A stretch of 64,000 nucleotides of DNA from Myrica gale (Eukaryota > Streptophyta > Magnoliopsida > Fagales > Myricaceae), in the NCBI GenBank assembly GCA_963930655.1, contig OZ005617.1:10232501-10296500 (forward strand). Direction: 5' to 3'. Positions within the stretch are counted from its first letter, which is position 1; each line of letters opens with the position of its first letter. The position numbers and the translations under genes were made by a program. Of this stretch, positions 1 through 11,451 are shown piece after piece. A model generated the notes under the pieces. It worked only from the letters and a program-made list of their open reading frames with translations, ran no database searches and was not told the origin of the DNA.

Positions 1-251
1 CTCTGGTACAAAGATCTAAGCGGGTAAACTTTGTGTGTGATCAACAACTGATGAAATAGTATATTTTTGGTACACTTTAGTTTTTATAGAGTAAACTAAG
101 AAACAATAACAGAGAGTCTTGGAGAAGATGATCTTTGGAAGCTTTTCTCTCAAAGTACTAAAGGAACGGTATTTTTTTGTTTCTTCGTCTATTTGGAAAA
201 ATTGGAGGAAAGACTTTTTATATCCTAGGCTACTGAGGTGAGAATCACGGA

Positions 252-420
252 GACATACCCTAACTTTAGGGGTGAAATGGAGCATTAGTAGAGAAGCCTG
301 AAAAATATTATTATAGACGCTGACTTTAAGGGGAACATGGACCAGGAGAAATAAGGACATACCCTAACTTCAGGGGAAATATGGACCGGGAGAAAATAAG
401 AACTTACCCTAACTCTAGTG
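252..420. repeat. Degenerate short tandem units
   Basis: The motif ACCCTAACT with a following GGGG and ATGGA(C/G) recurs with starts near 252, 356 and 402. Spacing is uneven and the units are diverged, so this is an old minisatellite-like array of unknown origin. Confidence 0.4.
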
Positions 421-1184
421 GCACAAATATGGAGCAAGAAAAAAAGGATGGGTTATTTAAGAGGTTTGAAAAGTGCATTGCAGAAAATATTATCTCTTAT
501 TACTTTTGCATATGAATTAGTCACGAACACAACACACTACTTGTTAAGTCCTTTGACTCACATTTTTGAAAATGTACCAGTACTCCACATTATTGAAAAC
601 GTACCACTCCAAGTCCAAGTCATCACTTGCATAACCATAGGGAGTGATGGTCTGGCAACCTCCCCGTGCAATCATGTATGGATGACTAGATCAGTGTATA
701 CTTAGAAAAAAAAGACTAGATCAGTGTATGATCAGTCTGATTGAGTCCGAGCTAGCTGAGGCCTTTGGTAGAGATAGTATCGCGCGCTAGCAGAACCCCC
801 ACTTGAAGTACCCCTTCACCTAGACTAGAATTAGGAAGGTTGTGATGTACCCATCAATATGTTTATAGTTAGCCTTAATGCCAATTAGATGTGTGACAAA
901 AAAGACATAAAGAATGTATATATCTTATAGATAAGGTCAGCTAATTGTAGCTTTCTATAACAAAAACTCTTTGAAGAATATGTAAATATGTTTGTACATA
1001 CTTGGATGTATGTTGGTAGGATTAAAACACTTGTATATAGGGGTATGCATGAGCGGTGTCGGTGGCGATTATGTTCCATTGGCACTGGCAACGCCCATGC
1101 CAGTTACTATTGGCAGTGGTATTGGTTTTAGCAGTACCGATGGCAGTAACTGGCCTCCATGAGAAATATGGCAAATGAGAGATC

Positions 1185-1290
1185 ATAGAGAGAGAGAGAG
1201 AACTGTGTGGAGAATGTGAGGCATAATGAGAGAGAGGTGCGGGAGAGAGAGGGAGATGGAGAGAGAGATAGGGGAGAGAGGTGAGAGAGA
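1185..1290. repeat. GA-rich microsatellite
   Basis: Runs of (GA)n interrupted by GTG and GGGAG triplets. This is an ordinary plant simple-sequence repeat. Confidence 0.8.
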
Positions 1291-1565
1291 GATGGTGGAC
1301 GCCTCCTAGTTCAACCTCACGTCAACATAACAAACTAGGAAATAAATAACAAACAAATAGATTTGGAATAAAAAAAATATGCTTCCTAAAAATCCTTTGC
1401 CTATAAGCGGAACACCATGATTTAAGGAACAACTTCCTGACTTGCATTAAGAGAGAGAGAGGTGCTGGAAATTCAAATTCAAATGGGAAGACAAGATTCA
1501 AATGGTTTTATCGGTTTATCAAATTCAAAAGGGAAGCCAAGATTCGCGATGGACCATTTGTTGTA

Positions 1566-1870
1566 CTAATGAATATTGATACCATTAGATGTTTCGTACA
1601 AATTGAAAGGGGCGGGAGGGAGAGAAAAAGCAAAGGTATCAAGTTAAATTTAGAGGGAGAGAGAAATCAAAGGTATCAAATTAAATTTATATTTTTCTGT
1701 ACAATTTATGCAAGGAAAAAAGTATTAATGAATATTAATGGCATTATATTTTTATTACAAATTGAAGGTGTGGGAGAGAGAGAGAGAAATCAAAGGTATC
1801 AAATTAAATTTAAAATTTTAGTACAATTTTAGACAAGGAAAAATTATTAATGATTATTAATGGAATTAGA
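1566..1870. repeat. Imperfect tandem duplication
   Basis: The phrase CAAAGGTATCAA(A/G)TTAAATTTA occurs at 1631, 1668 and 1791. It is preceded by GA-rich runs and flanked by ATGAATATT(A/G)AT-like segments near 1569, 1728 and 1850. The block is therefore a decayed two- to three-copy tandem array. No coding potential is seen. Confidence 0.6.
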
Positions 1871-3770
1871 TTTTTGGGTTATATACCTATTTAATCCCTT
1901 GGTTTTGACCCATTTTAATAAATAGTCTTTGGGTTTTCAAATTTATCATAATGGTCATTCAGTTTGCAATTTTTTTATCAAACATATTCTTTCGTTAAAA
2001 TTTCTATGTATAAAGTTAACAATTTATAGGCTAGTTCCAATACACATGTTAACCAAAACTAAAATCATGTGACTTATAATATTTCTACCTTTTTTTTGTA
2101 ATTTTTTGTTGTTTAAAAGATAAAACATAGTAGATAATTTTAATTATTTTAAAAAATAAAAAATAAGAAATAAAGAAAAAAAAACTTTAAAAAATTATAA
2201 GTTAACATTTCTGGTCGTATAACATTTTCACTCATTCCTTTGCTTTGGTTCCTTTCATCGCATTAGAAAATCAAAATCATTCATAATATGTACATTGAGC
2301 ACATACATTCCAATGTTGCAAAATTTGTTCTTGTAAAATATCCTATAAATGGGCATAAAAAGGAGTAATGGGCATAATAGTCATACATCCTATAACTTGA
2401 AGTCTTTTTCAACCAAAATATTACATTTGCTTGAAATAGAATGACATCATCATATCTGCTTAACTGACTACTATATATGCTTCATAAGCTTGAGCCAACA
2501 ATTCCATACAACAAAAATCAATTTTTCAATCAAACAATCATCCAAATTCACGAGTAAAAGAAAAGAGGAATAGATTTTTGAGTGTTTATCTCCACTAGGA
2601 TAGGCCTCTATTTCTTCATCTTTTAAATTCATACATAGTATTAAATCTTTATTTATTAACTTTTAAATTCAAAAATAGGATTCAATCTCTATCGAACGCT
2701 TTTAAAATTAAAATTATGATTAAGTGTTTATCTCTTCAACTTTAAAACTTAAAAATAGTCATTTAACACATTAATTAAGTACCAAAACATAGGAATTACA
2801 AAAATTAAAATTTAAGAACACCAAATAAAATAGAAAGACATAAATACCCTTGGTATTTGGGTTGGGGTGTTACCAGAGATTTCCTCCATTCATCCACCTG
2901 CCGGTTTCCCCCCGTCGCACAAGGCTAAAGCTTCTCCACACCATCTTGCAAAATGCAGTGGAAGAAATAAGATCCCCCAATGTATATTGATCACATACGT
3001 TTGCTGATCTAGAGAAATATATACGAAGAGTTGAGTAGATGTGGATTAACAGTTATTTAATATACGTGTTAGTTTGAGTTATAGTTTTATATAAGAGTCC
3101 TAGCTAGTAGCACTTATATAGGGAGGTAATTTTAGCATTGTATGTGATCTTTCTCCTACCTTAAGGAGATTTTTCAATTCAATTTCAATTTAGTTGTTAA
3201 GTACTGTGTACATGATTGGAACCTATATTCCCCTCGGTGCGAAAATCTGAATATTAATATTCATGCCGTAGGACGTCCCTTTCCAATTCATCGACAGGGC
3301 ATAGGTGTGGGAAGCCGGGAAGGGAATTATTAAGAGTTATCTTTGTTTTCTTCTTTGTCTTGGGGACATGAGTCTCATTTTTCTTCAATTTAACCAAGGA
3401 TTTAAAATGCGAAAGTAAATTAATGACGTACAAGTTTCTTTTTCTTAAATGTTCTACGTACGTAACAGTTGCGCATGATGGGTTATATATATCTCACCCA
3501 AAACAGCTAAAAGTTTGCGTGCTAGCTAGCTAGTTTCATATTTGGGAGACGTGGGAAAACGGAAATGCGCCGCTTTTAATTTGTTTACAACTACATACAA
3601 GACAAAGTACAAAAATTTGATTTCGTGGGATATTATTTCACACGTACAACATCCTCAGCAGACCAATGAGGTTGTTATTGATCAGACAGAATGAGAACAA
3701 ATTTTAGGTTTTGACGGCTGTAGTGAAGAAAACATTAAAATCAAAAAATACGGACTTCTTATTTCAAGTA

Positions 3771-5393
3771 TCAAGATGGACTAGGCAAGCAACTAGACAT
3801 AGGCATGAGTGATCCCTGATCTCTTTGAAGGGTTAAAATCAAGCCCTTTGCCTTACTAGTATACAACTTTTTCACATTGGATTGTTGATCATGTAGCAAT
3901 CTCGCTAAACTTCTTTTAGCATTCGCTCTAAACGGACAATTGGATGCCGAGAACCCGTCCACCAAGTGCAGGTAAGCCTCCAAGTCATGGCAGCACGCCA
4001 TGTCTGCGTTGGGCTTCAAATACGGCGACATCTTTGTATCGACCCGCAACTCGGCCCCGACGTGCGAGTATGCCAGTGGCATCTTTTTGTCAAGCATGTC
4101 AAGCACCCCGCCGACGCTTGTGTTCCTTAGCTTTAGGTCGAGATCTTCGCTTAGAACGCTGCCCGGTACCCTAGTGATAATGTCTTGGGTGTTAACGATT
4201 CGTAAAACCTTTACGTTTTGGGAGTCGAGACGGTTGGCGAAGCCTCTATTGCCAACACGAGGTCCACCAAAGGAGAAAACAGCTACCGGCGGTACGTCCA
4301 CCGCACAGGTACTAATCTCATCTGCTACCAGTAGAGCCAAGGCCGCGCCGAGGCTGTGGCCCGTGACCGTAATGCTCAGGGTCTCACCCTTGTACAAGTC
4401 CATGAGCCTTTTCACCTCCTCGATCACGGACTCGGCTAGGCTAGGCACGTGAGCCCCAGGTGTCTTGAACAGGCTCAAGAACCCGCATTCCACTTTGGCG
4501 TGCCCGTGGCTCGGCTTAGTTTTATTGTCTTCATGGTTTCCTGGGATTTGGACCAGTTGTGCCCTCAAATTATCCGCCCACTCGAGACAAGTAGCTGTTC
4601 CGCGGAGGGCGATGACAATATCCCTCCTGCCCATCCGTTGGATTTCTCTCTTGTCTTCACAAACCGCAACATAACCGACCCAACTGGACCGCTGGGTCAT
4701 CCACCCAAGATCCGGTGACACGTCGTCCACCCACTTGGGCAACCCAAGGGATGACGTGGCGTAAAGACTCTTCGTCAGCTTATAAGACCTCTCAGGCAAG
4801 GCCACGTGGCGCGGCAAAGGAGGCTCCCCCGCCGGCATAGCAGGATTCGAATGGAAAGCATGGTAGGCGGCTTGTATAAACTCACCATACCTCACCACCT
4901 CACGACGAAGGTTGTCATCGAGAGGGTCAATAAGTCCTTTCCAGTTGTTGCTACCATGGTATTCTTGCCATTTGCTGCCGAGGTTGTTTCTCGGAGAGTA
5001 TTCGTTCGTCTTCGATAGAAGTCTTTTGAGCCGGTTGAGATTTCGCGGAGACATTTCCTCGGCGGCCTTCATTTCTGGCCAGAGTCTGGCCAAGTTAAGC
5101 CCCTCCAGTGGACCCTTTCTCTTGTTTTCCAAGGACCCATTACTGGAGTCTTTGCGAACTGATTGTAGGTCGAGTTCGCTAAGTGGGGCTGGCTTTTGGA
5201 GCAGTTTATCGAGATTGGCTAGGTGTAACCGAGTTATCTCGGTAGATGTTTCCAGTTTTTGGGTGTTTGATAAAGAAAAAAGTTCCGATGGTCTTGCCAA
5301 AGGGTTTAATGGTGATATTTGGCATTGGAAAGTAGCACGTCTGGCCTGAAAGAAGTGGAGATTTTGAGCAGGAAGGATGGAACCGATGTTCAT
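3771..5393 (-). CDS. PLA1-Ibeta2: Chloroplastic phospholipase A1, DAD1-like class I (PLA1-Ibeta2 type)
   Basis: This is an uninterrupted 540-residue frame, as expected for the intronless DAD1-like lipases. The family hydrolyses sn-1 acyl groups of plastid phospho- and galactolipids and can feed oxylipin/jasmonate synthesis. The first ~65 residues are rich in Ser, Arg, Leu and Gln with few acids, like a transit peptide. Residues ~140-180 carry the family-typical region with [23 protein letters not shown] and AYHAF. The lipase class 3 core follows: oxyanion region [16 protein letters not shown] (260-276), nucleophile elbow GHSLG with Ser347, FGGPRVGN (375-382), Asp404 in [11 protein letters not shown], and His469 in [15 protein letters not shown]. 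The whole catalytic triad is present. The start is the only ATG before the transit-like segment. Assignment to Ibeta2 rather than Ibeta1 or Igamma is from remembered family patterns and position beside a VRN2 gene; it needs a tree. Confidence 0.9.
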   Translation of the reverse strand: MNIGSILPAQNLHFFQARRATFQCQISPLNPLARPSELFSLSNTQKLETSTEITRLHLANLDKLLQKPAPLSELDLQSVRKDSSNGSLENKRKGPLEGLNLARLWPEMKAAEEMSPRNLNRLKRLLSKTNEYSPRNNLGSKWQEYHGSNNWKGLIDPLDDNLRREVVRYGEFIQAAYHAFHSNPAMPAGEPPLPRHVALPERSYKLTKSLYATSSLGLPKWVDDVSPDLGWMTQRSSWVGYVAVCEDKREIQRMGRRDIVIALRGTATCLEWADNLRAQLVQIPGNHEDNKTKPSHGHAKVECGFLSLFKTPGAHVPSLAESVIEEVKRLMDLYKGETLSITVTGHSLGAALALLVADEISTCAVDVPPVAVFSFGGPRVGNRGFANRLDSQNVKVLRIVNTQDIITRVPGSVLSEDLDLKLRNTSVGGVLDMLDKKMPLAYSHVGAELRVDTKMSPYLKPNADMACCHDLEAYLHLVDGFSASNCPFRANAKRSLARLLHDQQSNVKKLYTSKAKGLILTLQRDQGSLMPMSSCLPSPS

Positions 5394-5504
5394 GGATACG
5401 GATATAGCGCAGAAGAGAGAGCGAGAGTCAATGAGATATTGGGATAGTTTAAGCCAGGGACCGCGTCAGTAGAAACCAAATGGGGTTTGAATGGATCAAT
5501 TTGC

Positions 5505-5513
5505 GTATATATA
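5505..5513 (-). promoter_or_regulatory. Probable TATA box of the phospholipase gene
   Basis: On the minus strand this reads TATATATAC, about 112 bases before the ATG at 5393. That is a usual plant TATA-to-start distance with a short 5' UTR. No transcript evidence is available. Confidence 0.45.
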
Positions 5514-6222
5514 GTGTGGGTCTTTCTAAATGCCCTTCACTTACTCCATTATTACAACGAGGACCACTTCCTAAAATTCCAAACAATGATGTCAAGGGTA
5601 AGGGGTCTAAACACGTACGCGACGAATTGACTTTTTCTAATGTCTTGACAAAACGAAGTTTGCAGGCTGCAGCCCTCCCCATTTGCCAACCCAAGCGTGA
5701 AACGCTATCTCGGCACATTAGCACTTCCTTGACTGAAATGTCCCTGGAGACCTGCAGGCCGTTAATTCATTTCACATCTGTGCCCTTCCTTGAGCTCCAC
5801 CTAATTCGTTCGTTTAAAGACCTTTTTTTGTCAAAGCTGATCGGAAAACGGACCAAATCCCCAGTTCCCAACATTTGCGGAAGACTCTTTAAACTAAAGA
5901 TTTTTGGGTACGTTATGTTATCTTAACCCCAGTTCTCAACATCTTCGTACAAATGAAAATTCTTCAGTCAATTTTAATTCCATCTGCCCAATCAAGATCT
6001 ATCTGCAGTCTCTGTTGTCTGTTGAACAGGAATATATATATAACGCAGCCTAATTCCCCCCTTATTTGTTTTTTCGGTCCATTCTGATTTACGATTTTAA
6101 ATACATATAATATGCATATTCCAACCAGTTTTCTAAACCTAACTTTATATCCGGCCTTAAAGCCCTCTGTTTTTTAATATTCCGGTAAATAAAAATTCCA
6201 TATTCCACAGTACAACTCTTCT
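5514..6222. other. Upstream region of the phospholipase gene
   Basis: No credible gene. This is the likely promoter side of the lipase. It contains an ACACGTACG core near 5610 and short AT stretches. A segment near 6143-6163 (CTTTATATCCGGCCTTAAAG) is repeated beyond the fold-back element at about 6764-6783. Confidence 0.5.
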
Positions 6223-6231
6223 AAAGACTAA

Positions 6232-6753
6232 GGGGGTAAACTCATACTTAGCCCCCTATGTTTGGGCAAAAATCATAGTTAGCCCCATATTTTTGAATCC
6301 AACAATTTGATATCCTTAACTTTCAAAACTTATCAATCTTCGCCCCCGTCTAAATTAGACGTTAAATCAGACGGAAAAGCATGAAAAATGACCAAAATGC
6401 CCCTCCAAAATAAAATTACTAAAAAAAATAAAAAATTCATTAAAAATAAAAAAATGATATTTTTCAAAAATTAATATTTTTTAAATAAAACTATATTGAA
6501 ACTCTATTTCAATAATATATTTATTTTAATTTATTTCTTAAATTTAAATTTAAATTTTATTTTATTTTAAATTTTAGCTTTGGAGGGGCATTTCGGTCAT
6601 TTTGCATGAATTTCCGTCGGACTTAACACCTGATTTAGACGGGGGTAAGTTTGATAGGTTGTGAAAGTTATGGGTCTCAAATTGTTAGATTGAAAAATAG
6701 GGAGCTAACTTGATTTTTGCCCAAACATAAGGGGCTAACTATGAGTTTACCCC
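6232..6753. mobile_element. Non-autonomous fold-back (MULE-type MITE) with 9-bp target duplication
   Basis: The ends are long inverted repeats. The left begins GGGGGTAAACTCATACTTAG and the right ends CTAACTATGAGTTTACCCC. Similarity continues inward for about 190 bases, through the mirrored CCAAAATGCCCCTCC and GGAGGGGCATTTCGG segments, around an AT-rich core. The 9-bp direct repeat AAAGACTAA lies at 6223-6231 and 6754-6762. Long TIRs plus a 9-bp duplication are typical of Mutator-like elements. No protein is encoded. Confidence 0.85.
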
Positions 6754-6762
6754 AAAGACTAA

Positions 6763-9692
6763 ACTTTATATCCGGCCTTAAAGCACTTGAAATTCAGCCT
6801 TAATCCGTCTGCTTTTTGAATGTTAAATTATTCTCAAGTGTTGATAGCAGTTGGGTCATCAGGGGAATATAGGCTGATCAGGAAGGAAGACTATCCATGG
6901 CGCTGGGAGTGGATGAAGTAAAAGGTTGAAGTTTGAATCGGCTGGCTCCTAATTAGTAAAAGAGGGGCATGCAATTCAAGTCAAATGTATAGATGTTTGT
7001 GTCAAAATTCTTGAAAGAAGCAAACTATAATTACTTGGATGTTACCCACCCAGTTAGATTTTTCGGAGCATTAATCGACTTAACCTTGCTAGCTAAACCC
7101 CTCCTTATAAGTTACGTACATATTAAGTCCAAATTAAACCCTTACGTAATCCTAGTCTCTGAAAATTCATGGCAATTTCCACATTTATATTCTCTTACAT
7201 ACGTAATCGTCTGATCCCCTAACTTAAACCATGCACCGTCACAAAAAAGACTACGACCAAAATCCTTAACAATGTTTTCAAAGAGGCAAACTCGATCGAT
7301 GTTCCCCCGTTATATTTTATGAAGTAACCGACAACCTAACTAAACCTCGCTACAAGTATGGTCCGCGACAAAACAAAAATTAAACCACCGACATATATAG
7401 GTCTGCATTAGTGACGATCACAAAAAAAAAGAAAAGAAAAGAAAGAAGTAAAAGGTGTTCCCAAAACTTATTAGGAAATACATATTCTGCCTTCGCATAA
7501 TATTTTGAGGAAAAAAATATTAGGTAATCCTTTTTAAATTTCTTGTTAGGTAAATATATATAATGTCCACGTACTCTCTTACGTAATCCTCTCCCTAAAT
7601 TAAACCACCGACGAAAAATCTAAAGAGACTTCTCTAATTGATTAATATGGTTTGAAGGCCAAGCCAGATAGTCAGATTGCTACTAAACCTAAGACTACAG
7701 CATGTTGATATTCCTTCTCATTCGTTTTCTTTGATTAATGAAGGAATTAAAACATGAAGACTTGACTAAGGAAAAGAATAACAGAAAACGGGTAAATGTT
7801 TAAATACTATTCCTAGCTAGCTAGCGCAACCAGAAAATATCATGCATGCTAAGCGCCGCAGTTAATATAGCAGTTCAAGTCCCCATATTGTAAAGAATTT
7901 GCAATCCAGTACATATTTCAACATTAACGCTGAAGTTAAGGGTACGTTTGTTTACCGAAATTTTGAGAAATATTTTCAAAATTTTGGGAATCTTTTGAAT
8001 TTTGAAGTTTATTAGATTTCGTAAAAAGTTTGAAGTATATGTGTAAAAGTTGAAAATTTTAAATTATGTTTGTTTTGTTGGAAATTTTGGACCCCAAAAT
8101 TTTTGGCAAACAAACATGTCCTAAGGCTCTGGTGAACAAAATTATAAGCACTATGTATATCAAGGTACTAATTGGGTTATCACTTATTAATTTGTGCATT
8201 AGGTGGTGTTTGATTGTAAAATGTTGGGGTGATAAAAATTTTAGAGCGTTGGAGTTGGTAAAAATGTTAAGAGAGATAATTTAAATGAATTATTTATATT
8301 TATTTGAGGTAAAAATATAATAATTTAATTAAAAAAAAATTTTGAAAAATTATTTTATTTGAATGAAAATTTTGGAGTGTGCGACAACGTTGGAGCTCAA
8401 ACGTCTCCTTAAAACATGACATAAACAGCTTTTCGGGGCCGCTAGAAGGCTAGGCGAATTAGGCACTAGATCACTATGGCTACCACAAACGCGCAGAAAG
8501 CCCTTGTACGAGGGAAAAAAAAGTGTCCCCGAAAGGAAAAGGTGTTTGGTTCAGTACACAGGATGCTTAATCTAAAGAAAAAAAAAGAAAAAAAAGAGAA
8601 CACCTAATAATTTCTTAACCTGAGAGAAGAAGACCAACTTGAAATTGATCTTAATATTATGGGATAGACAAATTAATTAAGCTTAGCACTTTCTAACTAT
8701 TAAATAGTTTATAATTTATATCTCAAACTATCAATAAGTTTGTATGTTATATTCTATATTACAATTTGACTATTAAGATCGTGTCTCATGACCTAATTTT
8801 TTATTTATTAATTTTAACAGTAAAAATTATTATATAGTGTATGAAGTGTAAATGTGTCAAATTTAGTAGTATATATGTATAGAGAGTGAATTGCGAAATG
8901 TGTATTAATTAGATAATACAAAGTGTATTTATTTAATATAAAAATTTACTACACAAGTATTAAAATAAAAAAAATTATTTATTAAGATTTTGTGTTAAGA
9001 CTTCGAGGTGCTGCAGAGCACTTGTAATATAGTCGAGGATGATAATGGAAGATAGAATGACTGGGGCAATTGGGCAAAGGATTAAATATTTCCACCAATA
9101 CATATGGTCCAGCTCACTGTGGCACTTCCATTTGCAAAGTACAATTTATAATTTCCAAGCAGATAAGCTACAAAACAGATTTGATTGGCCGGCCTTGAGT
9201 GAGGGAGTATCAAGGGTGGTCAAACGTGCTATTGATGTTTTTCATGTCAGAGAATATATATATATAATAACAAACATGCCGGAAAATTCCTCCCTTTCTG
9301 CTTTTTGAGAGCGTAAAAGTTCCCGACTCGTTTTTCTCCCACTCGTTTCTGTTTAACATGAACATGTTCTCTGTCACATGTCTCATGATATATATATGAT
9401 ATGATCCAGTGGGGTCCGTAGATCATCATGAGGTGTAATTCCACTATGGAATTGTCCCACATGTATAAAACATGCAAAACGCAAAAACATGTAAAACGCA
9501 AGAAAGGCATCTCTGCACGCGTTTGGCATATCCCCCCCCCCCCCCTCTTTCTGATCCTACTTTTGCATCTCTCCGCTGTGTACAGTGTCTTTCCACGGCA
9601 GAAAGGGACATGCTCATCTGCTCCGGTAAAGCTAGGATTTTTCCTCGAATTTGGAGGACTTATAAGTACCGCTAGAGTACTGCTTGTCTAAA
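6763..9692. other. Intergenic DNA with small element remnants
   Basis: No recognisable gene. Frames are short and AT-biased. Apart from the MITE-like element listed separately, 8202-8412 shows weak inverted ends (GGTGGTGTTTGATTG against the reverse of CAAACGTCTCC), suggesting another small decayed terminal-inverted-repeat element. A homopolymer C run lies near 9532-9545. Confidence 0.5.
7942..8119. mobile_element. Small TIR element (MITE-like)
   Basis: The left end reads GTACGTTTGTTTACCGAAAT and the right end, reversed, reads GGACATGTTTGTTTGCCAAA. They form an inverted repeat around about 130 bp of AT-rich DNA. TAAGG appears on both flanks (7937-7941 and about 8120-8124) and may be the target duplication. 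The superfamily is not certain. Confidence 0.5.
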
Positions 9693-9697
9693 TAATC

Positions 9698-9915
9698 TAT
9701 TAGAGTTTATTAGAATCCCAATTGTAATCAAAGTCTTATAAATAAAGTCTCTATGTAATCTATCCTTACACCAGTGAATACACACATCTCCCTAATTGGG
9801 CCTTCCCACAGTGGATGTAAGTCTATGGACCGAACCACTTAAATCTCGTGTCTCACTTCTCTTCTCTATCTCTCTTAGTCTAAATCATTTTTCTCTCTTT
9901 TATTTTATTTTAACA
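9698..9915 (+). repeat. Left LTR of TRIM-like element
   Basis: This 218-bp repeat closely matches 10434-10672. It lacks about 20 bases of the partner around CACATTGCTAAAGCAATGTG, a small palindrome kept only in the right copy. Confidence 0.9.
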
Positions 9916-9928
9916 TGGTATCAGAGAC
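9916..9928 (+). other. Primer binding site (initiator tRNA-Met type)
   Basis: TGGTATCAGAGAC abuts the left LTR. It agrees with the plant initiator tRNA-Met 3' end complement except near its end. Confidence 0.8.
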
Positions 9929-10021
9929 ATTTCGATCATGTGACCCATTTTGGCTCAAGCTGGTCTTGTTGGTTTAGCTAGGCCTAGTTTAGGCCTAGTC
10001 CAGTTCAGCCTATTTTAGTTC

Positions 10022-10252
10022 TTCTCTTGGGCCTTCCGACGCCCATCCGACATCATTCCGGTAAACTTCTGGCATCTTCTCTAGGGCCTTCCGGCGCCCC
10101 GTCCGGCATCACTCCGGCGACTTTCCGGCATCTTCTCTCGGGCCTTCCGGCGCCCCGTCCGGCATTCCTCCGGCGACCTTCCGACATATTCTCTTTGGGT
10201 TTCCGGCGCCTCGTCCGGCATTCCTCCAGCGAACTTCCTGCAATATCCCCAT
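10022..10252. repeat. About 57-bp tandem repeat inside the TRIM-like element
   Basis: Four imperfect units begin with (T/C)GGGCCTTCCG(A/G)CGCC or its variant GGGTTTCCGGCGCC, near 10027, 10084, 10139 and 10196. Each continues with a CGTCCGGCAT...CTCCGGCGA core. The block is much more GC-rich than its surroundings. It accounts for the long open frames on both strands here, which are not genes. Confidence 0.8.
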
Positions 10253-10433
10253 TCTGACGACCCTCTCCGGCCATCTTCAGGCGATTGTCGGCCTCTCTTT
10301 GGTCAGATTCCGTCCAACTTCCGGCGACTTTCTGCACTTCTCCGGCCATCCTCCGGTGCCATTTTTTCCTTATGGATAATTTCTTTTTGTAGTCCAAACT
10401 CAACGTGTATCCACCTTACGTTTGCGGGGGGAG

Positions 10434-10672
10434 TATTAGAGTTTATTAGAGTCCCACATTGCTAAAGCAATGTGGGCTATTGTAATCAAAGACTTATAAA
10501 TAAAGTCTATCTGTAATCTTATCCTTATACCAGTGAGTACACACATCTGCACAATTGGGTCTTCCCACAGTGGATGTAGGTCTATGGACCGAACCACTTA
10601 AATCTCGTGTCTCACTTTTGTCTCTCCTCTCTTAGTCTAAATCATTATTCTCTCTTTTATTTTATTTTAACA
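10434..10672 (+). repeat. Right LTR of TRIM-like element
   Basis: This 239-bp copy follows the polypurine tract CGGGGGGAG at 10425-10433. It ends TTTTAACA, followed by the target duplication TAATC. Confidence 0.9.
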
Positions 10673-10820
10673 TAATCCAACCGGCTAAGGTATTTGATAT
10701 ATGGTCGGGCTATAACACGTCAATTTGTATACAGTAAGTATATATCAACTTATAAACTTATAAACTTAATGTCTTTCGTGGGAATCTCCAACAGGGTAGA
10801 CCATTAAATACTTAATAAGT

Positions 10821-10822
<2 letters not shown>

Positions 10823-10855
<33 letters not shown>
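10823..10855. repeat. (TA)n tract at left edge of endogenous virus
   Basis: An uninterrupted TA dinucleotide run. Together with 15972-15993 it brackets the viral insertion. Integration at TA repeats is reported for several plant endogenous pararetroviruses. Confidence 0.85.
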
Positions 10856-10857
<2 letters not shown>

Positions 10858-10883
10858 ATATAAAAGACTTAATCAATACCAAA

Positions 10884-11117
10884 TTAAGCCCAGGTGTTGT
10901 CGTCGTTAAAATTGTCATCAATTTCGGAATGATATGCGATGTCACTATCATATTCTTCAAACATACATTCATCCAATGCATTGATATTGTCTTCAAGATA
11001 TTGAGAACATAAATATGCACCGTAAATTATATTTAAGAAAAGAAAGGCAAGCAGCGTATTCATAGTATCATTAAGCAGTAAAGTAATGACAATTAATACA
11101 GAAAGATCTTGACTCAT
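10884..11117 (-). pseudogene. Start of viral first ORF, left copy, truncated
   Basis: About 78 codons from MSQDLS are followed by host or rearranged DNA, with a stop three residues after DDN. The peptide has a hydrophobic stretch (LLAFLFLNIIYGAYL) and then a strongly acidic stretch (YDSDIAYHSEIDDNFNDDN). The same start lies in the right arm with few changes. No domain is recognised. Confidence 0.6.
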
Positions 11118-11443
11118 ATTGAAAATCAAAATTTTTACAAGTTACAATATTCAAACTTAAAAGCAAACTTACAATATTGAAGACTTGAAAACAGGAATTT
11201 GAAACTTGACAGGAAGAGTTGATATATGAGAAACTGGAAAGATAATAAAGGGAAAGGAAGAAGATTGAAGACGTAGAAGTTTTAAGGAAAAGGAAGAGAT
11301 TCGGTTGAAGGTAGTAGAAGGTTGATAAGAGAAGGCTTGAGATATTTCGGAGAAAGGAAGGCAGGTGTCTGGTTTGAGAATAGTCTGAGAGAATTTGAAG
11401 GCTGAGAAGTATTCGATGCGTGAAATGAGAGACGGAATGAACG

Positions 11444-11451
11444 TTTATATA
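11444..11451 (-). promoter_or_regulatory. TATA box of viral promoter, left copy
   Basis: TATATAAA on the minus strand, with the TGACGTCA box about 300 bases upstream and a pyrimidine-rich leader downstream. It would transcribe leftward, out of the insertion. Confidence 0.65.

Larger units (their letters stand above)
1..3770. other. Gene-poor intergenic DNA
   Basis: No open frame here resembles a known protein. The frames are short, low in complexity and not supported by splice-like structure. The stretch holds degenerate tandem units near 252-420, a GA-rich microsatellite near 1185-1290, a tandem duplication at 1566-1870 and AT-rich DNA after 2000. The text around 1870-2000 resembles the AT-rich ends of fold-back elements seen elsewhere in the window, but no partner end was found. 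Confidence 0.6.
9698..10672 (+). mobile_element. Complete TRIM-like LTR element with 5-bp target duplication
   Basis: Two LTRs (9698-9915 and 10434-10672) flank about 520 bases without coding capacity. TGGTATCAGAGAC directly after the left LTR is a near-match to the initiator-tRNA-Met primer binding site. A CGGGGGGAG polypurine tract precedes the right LTR. The 5-bp repeat TAATC lies at 9693-9697 and 10673-10677. LTRs begin TA rather than TG and end CA. The size and lack of genes fit a terminal-repeat retrotransposon in miniature or a short deletion derivative mobilised by an autonomous Copia element. Confidence 0.9.

Noticed and set aside
3944-5349. Several open frames on the plus strand opposite the lipase (for example 4000-4452 and 4912-5349)
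   Set aside because: They are antisense shadows of a real gene with strong codon bias; their proteins show no domain.
10027-10403. Long open frames on both strands in a GC-rich patch
   Set aside because: Explained by the 57-bp tandem repeat inside the TRIM-like element, since a repeat whose unit is a multiple of three keeps frames open.
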